From positions 203,705 to 267,704 of the forward strand of contig DATMGU010000126.1 in NCBI GenBank assembly GCA_035555315.1: a stretch of 64,000 nt of DNA. The letters run 5' to 3'. A program made the translations under genes and the position numbers. The stretch comes from DATMGU01 sp035555315 (GTDB lineage: Bacteria; Pseudomonadota; Alphaproteobacteria; ATCC43930; CGMCC-115725). Below are positions 1 to 8,522 of this stretch, in pieces (positions within the stretch are counted from its first letter, which is position 1; every line of letters begins with the position of its first letter). Below the pieces are notes generated by a model. That model searched no databases, was not told the DNA's origin, and worked only from the letters and a program-made list of their open reading frames with translations.

Positions 1-1
1 C

Positions 2-976
2 GCCATCGCCGGCGAGGTCACGCCGACATCCGCCTGGGGCAACGCGCCGATGCTGCCGCATGTCATGGCGCAAGGCACCCACCAATCACCTAACCGCGAG
101 CTGCAGGCCATGGCGGCGGAGATGGAGCGCAGCGGCGAGGCGTTGCTGGCCAGCGTGTTCGTGGGCTTTCCCCATGCCGATGTGTCGCAGGCGGGCCTCA
201 GCGCAGTGGTCGTCACCGATGGCGACGCAGCCAAGGCCCGGGCGCTGGTCGACCGGCTGCTGGAGGCGGCCTGGGCCGCGCGCGAGGCCTTCGTGTTCCG
301 CACCGAGCCGCTGGACCGATCGGTCGCGCGCGCCAAGGAGCTGGGTACCGAGGGCGGTCCGGTCGTGCTGCTCGACCATTGCGACAACACCGCCTCGGGC
401 GGGACCATGGATACGACCACGGTGCTGGCCGAAATTCTCGCCCAAGAGCTGGAGGATGTCGTGTTCTTCGGCATCTGCGATCCGGCGGCCGTGCAAGCCG
501 CGATCGCGGCCGGTATCGGCAATCCGATCGAGCTCGATATCGGCGGCAAGCTGCCGATGCCGGCGATCCCGCGATCGAGCGCGCCGCTGCGCGTGCGCGG
601 CACGGTGCGCACCCTGTCCGCCGGGTATTTCCGCAGCCGCGCGCCGATGAGCCGTGGGCTGCAGATCATGCTGGGCCCGACGGCCGTGATTGATACCGGC
701 CGGGTGGAGATCGTCTTGCTGTCGCGGCATTGCGAGCCGACCGATCTCGGCCTGTTCCAGCTTGTCGGCATCGATCCGCGCCAGAAGCGTTTCGTCGCGA
801 TCAAGAGCCGGGTGCATTGGCGGGCCGATCTCGGCAGCCTGGCGAAGCACGTCGTCGAATGCGCCGGCATCGGTGTCTGCACCTCCGATTACGGCATCCT
901 GAAGTTCGAGCGGGTGCGCCGGCCGATCTTCCCGCTCGACCCGGTCGAGACGCGTTTGCCGATGGCCGCGCAATGA
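2..976 (+). CDS. M81 family (MlrC-like) metallopeptidase, C-terminal part
   Basis: The frame is open from the first bases of the window, so the N-terminal third lies upstream. The visible part holds the C-terminal half of the M81 / DUF1485 family, whose founding member MlrC hydrolyses linearised microcystin: a DHCDN followed by a Gly/Thr-rich turn (about bases 376-410) and the ELDIGGK motif. A complete paralogue with the same motifs follows the transporter (4923-6422). The last codons overlap the first copy of a 17-bp tandem repeat that leads into the permease gene. Association with a dipeptide-type ABC transporter suggests hydrolysis of an imported peptide or opine-like compound. The substrate is unknown. 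Confidence 0.85.
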   Translation, partial: AIAGEVTPTSAWGNAPMLPHVMAQGTHQSPNRELQAMAAEMERSGEALLASVFVGFPHADVSQAGLSAVVVTDGDAAKARALVDRLLEAAWAAREAFVFRTEPLDRSVARAKELGTEGGPVVLLDHCDNTASGGTMDTTTVLAEILAQELEDVVFFGICDPAAVQAAIAAGIGNPIELDIGGKLPMPAIPRSSAPLRVRGTVRTLSAGYFRSRAPMSRGLQIMLGPTAVIDTGRVEIVLLSRHCEPTDLGLFQLVGIDPRQKRFVAIKSRVHWRADLGSLAKHVVECAGIGVCTSDYGILKFERVRRPIFPLDPVETRLPMAAQ

Positions 977-1014
977 TCGGGGTCGCCCAATGATAGGGGT
1001 CGCGCAATGATCGG
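971..1014 (+). repeat. Tandem 17-bp repeat carrying three stop/start ATGA overlaps
   Basis: Units begin at 971, 988 and 1005 and share CAATGAT(C/A)GGGGTCG. Each contains ATGA. Because 17 is not a multiple of three, the first two ATGs (973 and 990) open six-codon frames reading MIGVAQ, and each stops exactly on the ATGA of the next unit. The third ATG (1007) starts the permease. The ancestral state was probably a single ATGA overlap between peptidase and permease. Confidence 0.9.
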
Positions 1015-1948
1015 CTATATCAGCCGACGGGTGCTGGCGACCATCCCGGTCATGCTGATCGTGGCGGCGCTGGTGTTCAGCCTGTTGTATTTCACGCCCG
1101 GCGACCCAGCGGCGATCATCGCCGGCGATCAGGCATCGGCGGAGGATCTGGCGCGGATCCGTACGGCGCTGGGTCTCGATCGGCCGTTCCTGACACGCTT
1201 CGGCGAATGGCTGTGGAACGTGCTGCATGGCGATCTCGGCACCTCGATCTTCACCAATTTGCCAGTATCGCGCCTGATCGGCGAGCGGCTGGAACCGACC
1301 ATCTCGCTGATGATCCTGACCTTGGTGCTGTCGCTGATGGTGGCGGTGCCGATGGGTGTGATCGCCGCCTGGAAACAGGGGTCGCTGCTCGATCGGGCGA
1401 TCATGGGCTTCGCCGTCATGGGCTTCTCGGTCCCCGTCTTCGTCGTGGGATATCTGCTGGCCTATATCTTCGCCCTGCAGCTGGAATGGCTGCCGGTCCA
1501 GGGCTATACGCCGCTGGCCCAGGGTTTCTGGCCGTTCCTGCAGCATCTGATCCTGTCCTCGATCGCGCTTGGCACCGCCTATGTGGCGCTGATCGCGCGG
1601 GTCACCCGCGCCACCATGCTGGAGGTGCTGAGCCAGGATTATGTCCGCACCGCCAAGGCCAAGGGGCTGGGCCAGCGCGCCGTGCTGTTCGTGCACGCGT
1701 TGAAAAACGCCGCGGTGCCGATCGTCACGGTGGTCGGCATCGGCGTCGCCGTGCTGATGGGCGGTGCCGTCGTCACCGAAAGCGTGTTCGCCATCCCCGG
1801 CCTCGGCCGGTTGATCGTCGACGCGATCCTGCGACGGGACTATCCGGTCATCCAGGGCGTCGTGCTGTTGTTCAGCCTGACCTATGTGGTGGTCAACCTG
1901 GTCGTCGATCTGCTGTATACCGTGCTCGACCCGAGGATCCGCTATTGA
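1007..1948 (+). CDS. Dipeptide/oligopeptide ABC transporter permease (DppB-like)
   Basis: 313 residues, the usual length for DppB/OppB/GsiC permeases. It opens with the typical MIGYISRR / LLYFTPGDPA segment, has about six hydrophobic helices, and carries the cytoplasmic EAA-type loop at DYVRTAKAKGL (about residues 204-214) that docks on the ATPases. It ends with the family-typical LDPRIRY. It forms one half of the inner-membrane channel with the next gene, whose start overlaps its stop (TTGA). No periplasmic binding protein for this transporter lies in the window; it may sit upstream. The substrate is inferred only from family and M81 neighbours. Confidence 0.92.
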   Translation: MIGYISRRVLATIPVMLIVAALVFSLLYFTPGDPAAIIAGDQASAEDLARIRTALGLDRPFLTRFGEWLWNVLHGDLGTSIFTNLPVSRLIGERLEPTISLMILTLVLSLMVAVPMGVIAAWKQGSLLDRAIMGFAVMGFSVPVFVVGYLLAYIFALQLEWLPVQGYTPLAQGFWPFLQHLILSSIALGTAYVALIARVTRATMLEVLSQDYVRTAKAKGLGQRAVLFVHALKNAAVPIVTVVGIGVAVLMGGAVVTESVFAIPGLGRLIVDAILRRDYPVIQGVVLLFSLTYVVVNLVVDLLYTVLDPRIRY

Positions 1949-2862
1949 GTGTCGTGACCCAGACGGACCCCCTTTCGCAAACGACAGCGGCGCCGCCGCT
2001 GCCTGACATCCTGCCCCCGCCCAAGCAGCGCGGCCGCATCATGCGTTTCTACGTTGGGCATCCGGCGATCGCGATCGGCGGATTGCTGATCGGGATCATG
2101 GTGCTGATCGCGGTTTGCGCGCCGCTCCTCGGGACCGTCGATCCGACGGCGCTGGCCCCGGCGAAACGCACGCGGCCGCCGTCGGCGCTCTATTGGTTCG
2201 GCACCGACATGCTGGGCCGCGACGTCTATTCCCGGGTGATCTACGGCACGCGGGTCTCGATCGTCGTCGGCGGCGCCGTCGCCTTGCTGGCCTCCGCCAT
2301 CGGCATGCTGATCGGGCTGATCTCCGGCTTCACCCGATGGCTCGACCCGATCATCATGCGGATCATGGACGGCATGATGTCGATCCCGTCGGTCCTGCTG
2401 GCGATCGCCCTGGTGGCGTTCACGCGCGGCTCGATCCAGAACGTCATCATCGCTATCACCCTGGCCGAGGTGCCGCGCGTCGCCCGCCTGGTGCGCGGCG
2501 TGGTGCTGTCGCTGCGCGATCAACCCTATGTCGAGGCGGCGGTGACCGCCGGATCACGCACCCCGATGATCATCTGGCGACACATCATGCCCAATACCTT
2601 GGCGCCGATGACGGTGCAGGCGACCTATATCTGCGCCTCGGCCATGATCACCGAGGCGATCCTGTCGTTCATCGGCGCCGGCACGCCGACCACCACCCCC
2701 AGTTGGGGCAACATCATGGCCGAGGGCCGCGCCCTTTGGCAGGTAAAGCCATATATCGTGTTCTTCCCCGCCGTGTTCCTGTCGATCACCGTGCTGGCCG
2801 TCAACCTGCTGGGCGATGGACTACGCGACGCGCTGGATCCGCGCTTGGCGAAGCGTCTCTGA
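1945..2862 (+). CDS. Dipeptide/oligopeptide ABC transporter permease (DppC-like)
   Basis: 305 residues if TTG 1945 is used, giving a 4-base overlap with the upstream permease; GTG 1954 and ATG 2041 are alternatives. Features of OppC/DppC permeases are present: a cytoplasmic N-terminus, a first helix near residues 40-60, the conserved FGTDMLGRDVYSR segment (about residues 89-101), the docking loop around YVEAAVTAG, and the terminal LGDGLRDALDPR motif. It pairs with the DppB-like protein. The downstream ATPase starts within its stop (TGATG), so all four transporter genes are translationally coupled. Confidence 0.92.
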   Translation: MSVVTQTDPLSQTTAAPPLPDILPPPKQRGRIMRFYVGHPAIAIGGLLIGIMVLIAVCAPLLGTVDPTALAPAKRTRPPSALYWFGTDMLGRDVYSRVIYGTRVSIVVGGAVALLASAIGMLIGLISGFTRWLDPIIMRIMDGMMSIPSVLLAIALVAFTRGSIQNVIIAITLAEVPRVARLVRGVVLSLRDQPYVEAAVTAGSRTPMIIWRHIMPNTLAPMTVQATYICASAMITEAILSFIGAGTPTTTPSWGNIMAEGRALWQVKPYIVFFPAVFLSITVLAVNLLGDGLRDALDPRLAKRL

Positions 2863-3854
2863 TGGCGCTGCTCGAAGTCGATCAGTTGCAGACGCATTTC
2901 GCGTCGCCGGACGGGGTGGTCCGCGCGGTCGAGGGTCTGTCGTTCCATGTCGAGGCGGGCGAAACCGTCGCCATCGTCGGCGAATCCGGCTGCGGCAAGT
3001 CGGTCACCTCGATGTCGATCCTGCGATTGATCGCGGAGCCGCCGGGCAAGATCGCCGGATCGATCCGGTTCGACGGCCGCAATCTGCTGGAACTGCCGGA
3101 AGCGGAGATGCGGCGCATCCGCGGCAACGACATCAGTATGATCTTCCAGGAACCGATGACCAGCCTCAACCCGGTGCTGAGTGTCGGGCGGCAGATCGGC
3201 GAGACGCTGCGCCTGCATCAGGGCCTGTCGGCGAAGGCGGCGGAGCAGCGCGCCATCGAGATGCTGACCCTGGTCGGGATCTCGGCCCCCCAACGCCGGG
3301 TACGCGAATACCCCCACCAGCTCTCCGGCGGCATGCGCCAGCGGGTCATGATCGCGATGGCGCTCGCCTGCAACCCCAAGCTCCTGGTCGCCGACGAGCC
3401 GACCACGGCGCTGGACGTCACCATCCAGGCGCAGATCCTGGACCTGATGCGCGACCTGCAGGCACGGCTGGGTTCCGCCATCATGCTGATCACCCATGAC
3501 CTGGGCGTGGTCGCGGAAATGGCCGAGCGGGTGATCGTCATGTATGCCGGCCGCAAGGTCGAGGAGGCAACCGTGAGGGAGATCTTCGCCAATCCGCAGC
3601 ATCCCTATACGCGTGGGTTGCTGGCCGCCGTGCCGAAGCTGGGATCGTCCTTGGACGAGGCGGCGGATCGTCAGCGGCTGGCCGAAATCCCCGGGCAAGT
3701 GCCGTCGCTGCGCAAGCCGATCATCGGCTGCCCCTTCGCCGGCCGCTGCCCCCTCGTCACCGAGCTGTGCCGCGCCGTCGCCCCGGCGATCGAAGCCAAA
3801 GCGCCGGGCCATCTGGTGGCCTGCCACTATGCCGAACGACGGATCGCCGCATGA
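2862..3854 (+). CDS. Peptide ABC transporter ATP-binding protein (DppD/OppD-like)
   Basis: 330 residues. Walker A is GESGCGKS (about residues 40-47), the signature is LSGGMRQR, Walker B is LLVADEPTTALD, and the switch His lies in LITHDLG. The C-terminal oligopeptide-transporter domain carries the Cys-rich CPFAGRCP motif seen in OppD/DppD, often linked to an iron-sulfur cluster. It energises the two permeases with the next ATPase. The start ATG overlaps the permease stop, and its own stop overlaps the next start (ATGA at 3851). Confidence 0.93.
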   Translation: MALLEVDQLQTHFASPDGVVRAVEGLSFHVEAGETVAIVGESGCGKSVTSMSILRLIAEPPGKIAGSIRFDGRNLLELPEAEMRRIRGNDISMIFQEPMTSLNPVLSVGRQIGETLRLHQGLSAKAAEQRAIEMLTLVGISAPQRRVREYPHQLSGGMRQRVMIAMALACNPKLLVADEPTTALDVTIQAQILDLMRDLQARLGSAIMLITHDLGVVAEMAERVIVMYAGRKVEEATVREIFANPQHPYTRGLLAAVPKLGSSLDEAADRQRLAEIPGQVPSLRKPIIGCPFAGRCPLVTELCRAVAPAIEAKAPGHLVACHYAERRIAA

Positions 3855-4873
3855 GCAAACCACCGCCCCTGCTGGAAGTGAACGCCCTGAAAAAGCATTT
3901 CCCGATCCGCGGCGGATTCCTGGGCGGGATAACCGCCAAGGTCTACGCGGTGGACGGCGTCAGCTTTGCCATCGAGCGGGGCGAGACGCTGTCGCTGGTC
4001 GGCGAATCCGGTTGCGGCAAATCCACGGTCGGCCGCACCATCCTGCGGCTGACCCCGCCGACCGATGGCGAGGTCTATCTGGATGGCCAGCGGGTCGACA
4101 ACCTGCCGGCCGTCAAGCTGCGGCCGATGCGCCGGCGCATGCAGGTGGTCTTCCAGGATCCGTTCAGCAGCCTGAACCCACGCATGACCGTGCGCGATAT
4201 CCTGGCCGAGCCGATGACCAATTTCGGCCTGGCGCAGAACCGGAGCGAGCTGGACGACCGGATCGCCGAGCTGATGGACAAGGTGCGGCTGCCGCGCGAC
4301 GCCGGGCGCCGCCACCCGCATGAGTTTTCCGGGGGCCAACGCCAGCGGATCGGCATCGCCCGGGCGCTGGCGCCCGGCCCCGACATCATCATCTGCGACG
4401 AGGCTGTCTCCGCCCTCGACGTCTCGGTCAAGGCGCAGATCGTCAACCTGCTGGCGGATCTGCAGCACGATCTCGGCCTCACCATGCTGTTCATCAGCCA
4501 TGATCTTGCGATCGTCGAGCATCTCACCCACCGGGTCGCGGTGATGTATCTGGGCAAGATCGTCGAGATCGCCGATCGGCGGAGCCTGTTCGCCGCATCG
4601 CGGCATCCTTATACCCGCGCCCTGCTCTCGGCGGTGCCGGTGCCGGATCCGACCGCCAAGCGGCAGCGGATCATCCTGAAAGGCGACGTGCCGAGCCCGA
4701 TCAACCCGCCCAGCGGCTGCCGGTTCCACACCAGATGCCCGTTCGCCTTCGACCGCTGCCGAACCGAGGAGCCGGTGCTGCGCCAGGCCGCCACGGACGG
4801 TACCCGGACGCATCTGGCGGCCTGCCATCTGGACAGCCTACCGGAGATCAATCCGGTGCCTCAGGCGGCGTAA
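3851..4873 (+). CDS. Peptide ABC transporter ATP-binding protein (DppF/OppF-like)
   Basis: 340 residues. It has an N-terminal extension typical of OppF (LKKHFPIRGGFLGG), Walker A GESGCGKS, the conserved VFQDPFSSLNPRMTV segment, signature FSGGQRQR, Walker B IIICDEAVSALD and a C-terminal CRFHTRCP motif. It is the heterodimer partner of the OppD-like ATPase. It is the last transporter gene; a 49-base gap with a good ribosome-binding site separates it from the second M81 peptidase, which probably belongs to the same operon. Confidence 0.93.
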   Translation: MSKPPPLLEVNALKKHFPIRGGFLGGITAKVYAVDGVSFAIERGETLSLVGESGCGKSTVGRTILRLTPPTDGEVYLDGQRVDNLPAVKLRPMRRRMQVVFQDPFSSLNPRMTVRDILAEPMTNFGLAQNRSELDDRIAELMDKVRLPRDAGRRHPHEFSGGQRQRIGIARALAPGPDIIICDEAVSALDVSVKAQIVNLLADLQHDLGLTMLFISHDLAIVEHLTHRVAVMYLGKIVEIADRRSLFAASRHPYTRALLSAVPVPDPTAKRQRIILKGDVPSPINPPSGCRFHTRCPFAFDRCRTEEPVLRQAATDGTRTHLAACHLDSLPEINPVPQAA

Positions 4874-4922
4874 AGCTCGCGGCGCAGGCCGGGGGCATGC
4901 TTACCCGATAGGAGAAGACTTC

Positions 4923-6422
4923 ATGGCGCGGATCGCGATCGGCGGGTTTCAGCACGAAACCAACACCTTCGCCCCGGTAAAGGCCCATTACGAGGATTTC
5001 ACGCGCGGCAGCGGCTGGCCCGGCCTCACCAGGGGCGACGCCGTGCTGTCGACCTTCGCCGGCATGAATATCGGTATCGCCGGTGCCATGGCGACCTTGC
5101 GCGGCGCGGGCCATGAGCTGGTGCCGCTGTGCTGGGCGGCGGCGACACCCTCCGCCGAGGTGACGAGCGACGCGTTCGAACGGATCGTCGGCATGCTGCT
5201 GGAGGACCTGGCGGCCGCCCTGCCCGTCGACGGCATCTATCTCGACCTGCATGGTGCCATGGTCGCCGAACCCGCCGATGACGGCGAGGGCGAGGTGCTG
5301 CGCCGGGTGCGGGCGCTGGTCGGCCCGGACGTGCCGATCACCGCCAGTCTGGATCTGCATGCCAATGTGACGCCGGAGATGGTCGAGTTCGCCGATGTGC
5401 TGGTCGCGTACCGCACCTATCCGCATGTCGACATGGCCGAGACCGGCAGCCGCGCCGCCCTGGCGCTCGATCGGCTGATCGCGGAGGGACGCAAGCCGGC
5501 CAAGGCGTGGCGCCAGATCCCGTTCCTGATTGCGCTGTCCTGGCAATGCAGCCTGACCGAGCCGGCGGGTGCGATTTTCCGGGAGATGAGCGAGCTGGAG
5601 ATCGACGGCGTCAGCAGCGTCTCCTGGGCGCCGGGCTTTCCCGCCGCGGATTTTCCGGGCTGCGCACCGACGGTGTTCGCCTATGGCGCCACCCAGGGGG
5701 CGGCAGACCGGGCAGCCGACGCGTTGGCCCAGCGGATCATCGCGGCCGAACCGGCATTCGCCGGCAAGATCTACGATCCGGACGAGGCCGTGCGACACGC
5801 GCTGCAGGTCACCGCGAGAGCGACGAAGCCAATCATCATCGCCGATACCCAGGACAATCCCGGTGCCGGCGGGACCTCGGACACGACCGGCATGCTGGCG
5901 GCGCTGGTCCGCAACAAGGCGGTCGGCGCCGTGCTGGGCCTGATGGTCGACGAGGTCGCGGCGCGCGCGGCGCATGAGGCGGGGATCGGGGCCGAGATCA
6001 CGCTGGATTTGGGCGGCAAGTCGGGCGCTCCCGGCCAGGTGCCGTATCACGCCCGCTTCAAGGTGCTGGCGATCGGCGATGGCAAGATGATCGGCAATGG
6101 TCCGATGTATCTCAACGCGAAGATGACCCTGGGTCCGATGGCGCTGCTGGAGACCGAGGGCGTCCGCGTGGTCGTGGCGTCGCGCAAGATGCAGGCGGCC
6201 GATCAGGCGCCGTTCCAGCATGTCGGCATCGAACCCGCCCGGCAAAACCTGCTGGTGCTGAAAAGCTCGGTGCATTTCCGCGCGGCGTTCCAGCCGATCG
6301 CCGCCGAGATCCTGGTCGCCGCGGCCCCCGGACCGATGGCCGCCGATCCGGCTGCCCTGCCCTGGCGCCGGCTGCGTCCGGGCATGCGCCTGCGCCCCTT
6401 GGGTCCGGCCTTCGTCGGCTGA
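4923..6422 (+). CDS. M81 family (MlrC-like) metallopeptidase
   Basis: 499 residues, full length for the family. AGGAGA stands 8 bases before ATG. Likely zinc-site motifs are visible: FQHETNTF near the N-terminus, DLHGAMV (about residues 110-116) and SLDLHAN (about 142-148), followed by TYPHVDM. The C-terminal half has the DTQDNPGAGG turn and LDLGGK, which correspond to the partial paralogue at the window start. Having two M81 enzymes in one transporter operon suggests two related amide substrates or two steps. No signal peptide is visible, so it should act in the cytoplasm on imported material. Confidence 0.88.
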   Translation: MARIAIGGFQHETNTFAPVKAHYEDFTRGSGWPGLTRGDAVLSTFAGMNIGIAGAMATLRGAGHELVPLCWAAATPSAEVTSDAFERIVGMLLEDLAAALPVDGIYLDLHGAMVAEPADDGEGEVLRRVRALVGPDVPITASLDLHANVTPEMVEFADVLVAYRTYPHVDMAETGSRAALALDRLIAEGRKPAKAWRQIPFLIALSWQCSLTEPAGAIFREMSELEIDGVSSVSWAPGFPAADFPGCAPTVFAYGATQGAADRAADALAQRIIAAEPAFAGKIYDPDEAVRHALQVTARATKPIIIADTQDNPGAGGTSDTTGMLAALVRNKAVGAVLGLMVDEVAARAAHEAGIGAEITLDLGGKSGAPGQVPYHARFKVLAIGDGKMIGNGPMYLNAKMTLGPMALLETEGVRVVVASRKMQAADQAPFQHVGIEPARQNLLVLKSSVHFRAAFQPIAAEILVAAAPGPMAADPAALPWRRLRPGMRLRPLGPAFVG

Positions 6423-6441
6423 AGCGAACCCGAGAACCGGC

Positions 6442-6900
6442 ATGACGAGGGAGATGGACGCCACCCAGCCGGTGATAACGCTGACCGATGCCCCGGATGC
6501 GCAGGCGATCGCGGCGATCGGTGAAGGCTTGTCGGCGTATAACTTGACGAAAGCCGGCTATCAGGATCATCGGCCGCTCGCCGTGCTGATCGCCGATCCG
6601 GTAACCAAGGCGACGGTCGGCGGTCTGCTCGGCCGCACCAGCCTCGGGCTGTTTTTCGTCGACATATTCTTTTTGCCCGAGCAGTCCCGCATCCGTGGCC
6701 TGGGCAGCCGCATCCTTCGGCAGGCCGAGGACGAGGCGCGACGACGCGGCTGCGGCGCGGTGTTGCTCTATACCATCACCTTTCAGGCCGAGGGCTTTTA
6801 CGCCCGCAACGGCTATGAGGTGCTTGGCCGGGTCGAATGCGACCCGCCAGGCCACACCCGGATCGTCATGACCAAGCGTCTGACGACCCCCGCCGCGTAG
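6442..6900 (+). CDS. GNAT family N-acetyltransferase
   Basis: 152 residues. The central part fits the GNAT fold: a beta strand with LFFVDIFFLPEQSR and then the acetyl-CoA pyrophosphate loop RIRGLGSRIL, followed by a helix rich in acidic residues and FYARNGYEVLG near the C-terminus, a typical GNAT strand 5 / helix 4 transition. Such short cytoplasmic GNATs acetylate small molecules or protein N-termini; the acceptor is unknown. It lies 19 bases after the M81 gene and may be the last gene of that operon. It ends one base before the convergent cardiolipin synthase-like gene. Confidence 0.8.
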   Translation: MTREMDATQPVITLTDAPDAQAIAAIGEGLSAYNLTKAGYQDHRPLAVLIADPVTKATVGGLLGRTSLGLFFVDIFFLPEQSRIRGLGSRILRQAEDEARRRGCGAVLLYTITFQAEGFYARNGYEVLGRVECDPPGHTRIVMTKRLTTPAA

Positions 6901-6901
6901 A

Positions 6902-8338
6902 TCAAAGATACGGCAGCAGCAGCCGGGCGGCGGCGTCGCGCAGCCGACCGGCCAGCGGTCGGCGATCCAGATCGGCGATCGTGACGCGGCGGCCGAACTT
7001 GCCTTGGATCACCTCGCCCAGCTGAGCCGCGAAAGCGGTGTGGTAGATCTCCAAGTTCATCTCGAAATTCAGCCGCAGGCTGCGCAGATCCCAATTGGCG
7101 CTGCCGACCAGCGACCAGGCGGCATCGACCGTCATCAGCTTGGAATGATCGAAGGGCGGCGGTGCGTGCCACAATCGGCAGCCGGCGACCAACAGCGGGC
7201 GGATATGGGCACGTGTTGCCCAGTCGACCACCCGATGATTGCCGATCTCGGGGATCGCGATGTCGACCTCGATACCGCGCAGGGCGGCAAGCGCCAGAGC
7301 GCTGGAGAGACGCTCGTCGGGCAGGAAATACGGCGTCACGATCTTGATCGATGACCGAGCCGTATTGATCGCCGTCATCAGCACGAATTCCAGCTTCTCG
7401 ATATCCTGGTCCGGACCCGAGGTGATCGCCCGCACGGTCACCGCGCCGGCATCCTCCAGGCTTGGAAACCATGCCGGGCCGGCGAGAGTTTCGCCCATCG
7501 TGAACTGCCAATCCTCGGCGAACGCCTCGACGATCTGCGCCACGACCGGGCCCACGACCTGAAAATGCGTGTCGCGCACCGGATGGCGCGGTGCCGTGGC
7601 CAGCACGTTCTCGGCACCGATGTTCAAGCCGCCGGTGAACGCCCTGCGGCCATCGATCACCAGGATCTTCTTATGCGACCGCATGTTCAGAAACGGCATC
7701 CGCCAGGGCAGTTCGGAGTGCAGAAACTGCGCCGCCGGAATACCCTGGCGTCGCAGCAGGCGATAGGCCGGCGAATAGAAATAGCCGGCGCCGATACCAT
7801 CGACCAGCACACGGACCTGGACACCGCGCCGATGCGCCTCGGCCAAGGCGGCGATGAAGGCCCGACCGACCGCGTCGCCGCGAAAGATGTAGGTGGATAG
7901 GGCGATGCTGGAACGGGCGGCGGCGATCGCCGACAGCATCTCGGGATAGGCTTCGTCGCCCTGGACCAGCACAGCAACGCTGTTGCCGTCCTCGGTGGCG
8001 CGACCGGTGATGCGACGCCCCGCGAGTTCCAACACCTCCAGCGAACCGAAGCCCGCCCTGGGGGCGAGGCCCAGCGCCGTCGCCGTGCCGCCGGCCTGAT
8101 GCGCCTGACGGCGCCGGCCGGGGTGCCGCTGCAGCCGTCGGGCGCGGCGCCTGACACGGTTGATGCCGAGCAGGAAATAGAAGCCGGCGCCGAACACCGG
8201 CGACAGCCAGGCCAGGCCGATCCAACCAACCGCGGCGGCGACATCGCGCTTGTTCAGCAGCACGTGGCAGGTAACCGCCACCGCCGCCACACCATGCAGC
8301 AAGGCGAAAAATATCTCTATCGCCTGCTCGGCACTCAT
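6902..8338 (-). CDS. Cardiolipin synthase-like phospholipase D family protein
   Basis: 478 residues from the ATG at 8338, chosen because GGGGGAG precedes it and the protein then starts directly with the membrane segment; longer frames upstream add no family sequence. Two N-terminal hydrophobic helices (about residues 5-60, PLDc_N type) precede two HKD motifs: HKKILVIDGRRAFTGG and HSKLMTVDAAWSLVGSAN. This pattern defines bacterial cardiolipin synthases, which condense phosphatidylglycerol or related lipids at the inner membrane. It is divergent from the His-rich PadR regulator, with the 18-bp inverted repeat between them, so it could be a target of that regulator. Confidence 0.88.
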   Translation of the reverse strand: MSAEQAIEIFFALLHGVAAVAVTCHVLLNKRDVAAAVGWIGLAWLSPVFGAGFYFLLGINRVRRRARRLQRHPGRRRQAHQAGGTATALGLAPRAGFGSLEVLELAGRRITGRATEDGNSVAVLVQGDEAYPEMLSAIAAARSSIALSTYIFRGDAVGRAFIAALAEAHRRGVQVRVLVDGIGAGYFYSPAYRLLRRQGIPAAQFLHSELPWRMPFLNMRSHKKILVIDGRRAFTGGLNIGAENVLATAPRHPVRDTHFQVVGPVVAQIVEAFAEDWQFTMGETLAGPAWFPSLEDAGAVTVRAITSGPDQDIEKLEFVLMTAINTARSSIKIVTPYFLPDERLSSALALAALRGIEVDIAIPEIGNHRVVDWATRAHIRPLLVAGCRLWHAPPPFDHSKLMTVDAAWSLVGSANWDLRSLRLNFEMNLEIYHTAFAAQLGEVIQGKFGRRVTIADLDRRPLAGRLRDAAARLLLPYL

Positions 8339-8464
8339 CAAGTCAGCTCCCCCCGGAACAGCGGCCCACATCCCCGAAAAGCGTCCCGGGGTTCCAGCAT
8401 GTTCGGGCGAACCTATACGGCAATCGGGCGGCGGCAAACCGCCGGATAAAATCACCCTTGAATT

Positions 8465-8513
8465 CGATAGGATTTCGATATATCTAATAATTCGTTATAT
8501 CGAAATCCTATCG
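8465..8513. promoter_or_regulatory. Perfect 18-bp inverted repeat, likely operator of the PadR/YqjI-like regulator
   Basis: The left arm, CGATAGGATTTCGATATA (8465-8482), is repeated exactly as its reverse complement at 8496-8513, with a 13-base AT-rich spacer. The right arm ends on the ribosome-binding site (GGAG, 8513-8516) of the regulator, a position suited to autorepression. It also lies between that gene and the divergent cardiolipin synthase-like gene. As RNA it could form a strong stem just before the start codon. Confidence 0.75.
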
Positions 8514-8522
8514 GAGAATATC

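Noticed and set aside
8250..8522. Longer start for the PadR regulator reaching back to 8250
   Set aside because: It would read through the perfect inverted repeat and the start of the divergent gene, and lacks family sequence. The TTG at 8523 has a ribosome-binding site and opens into the His-rich arm.
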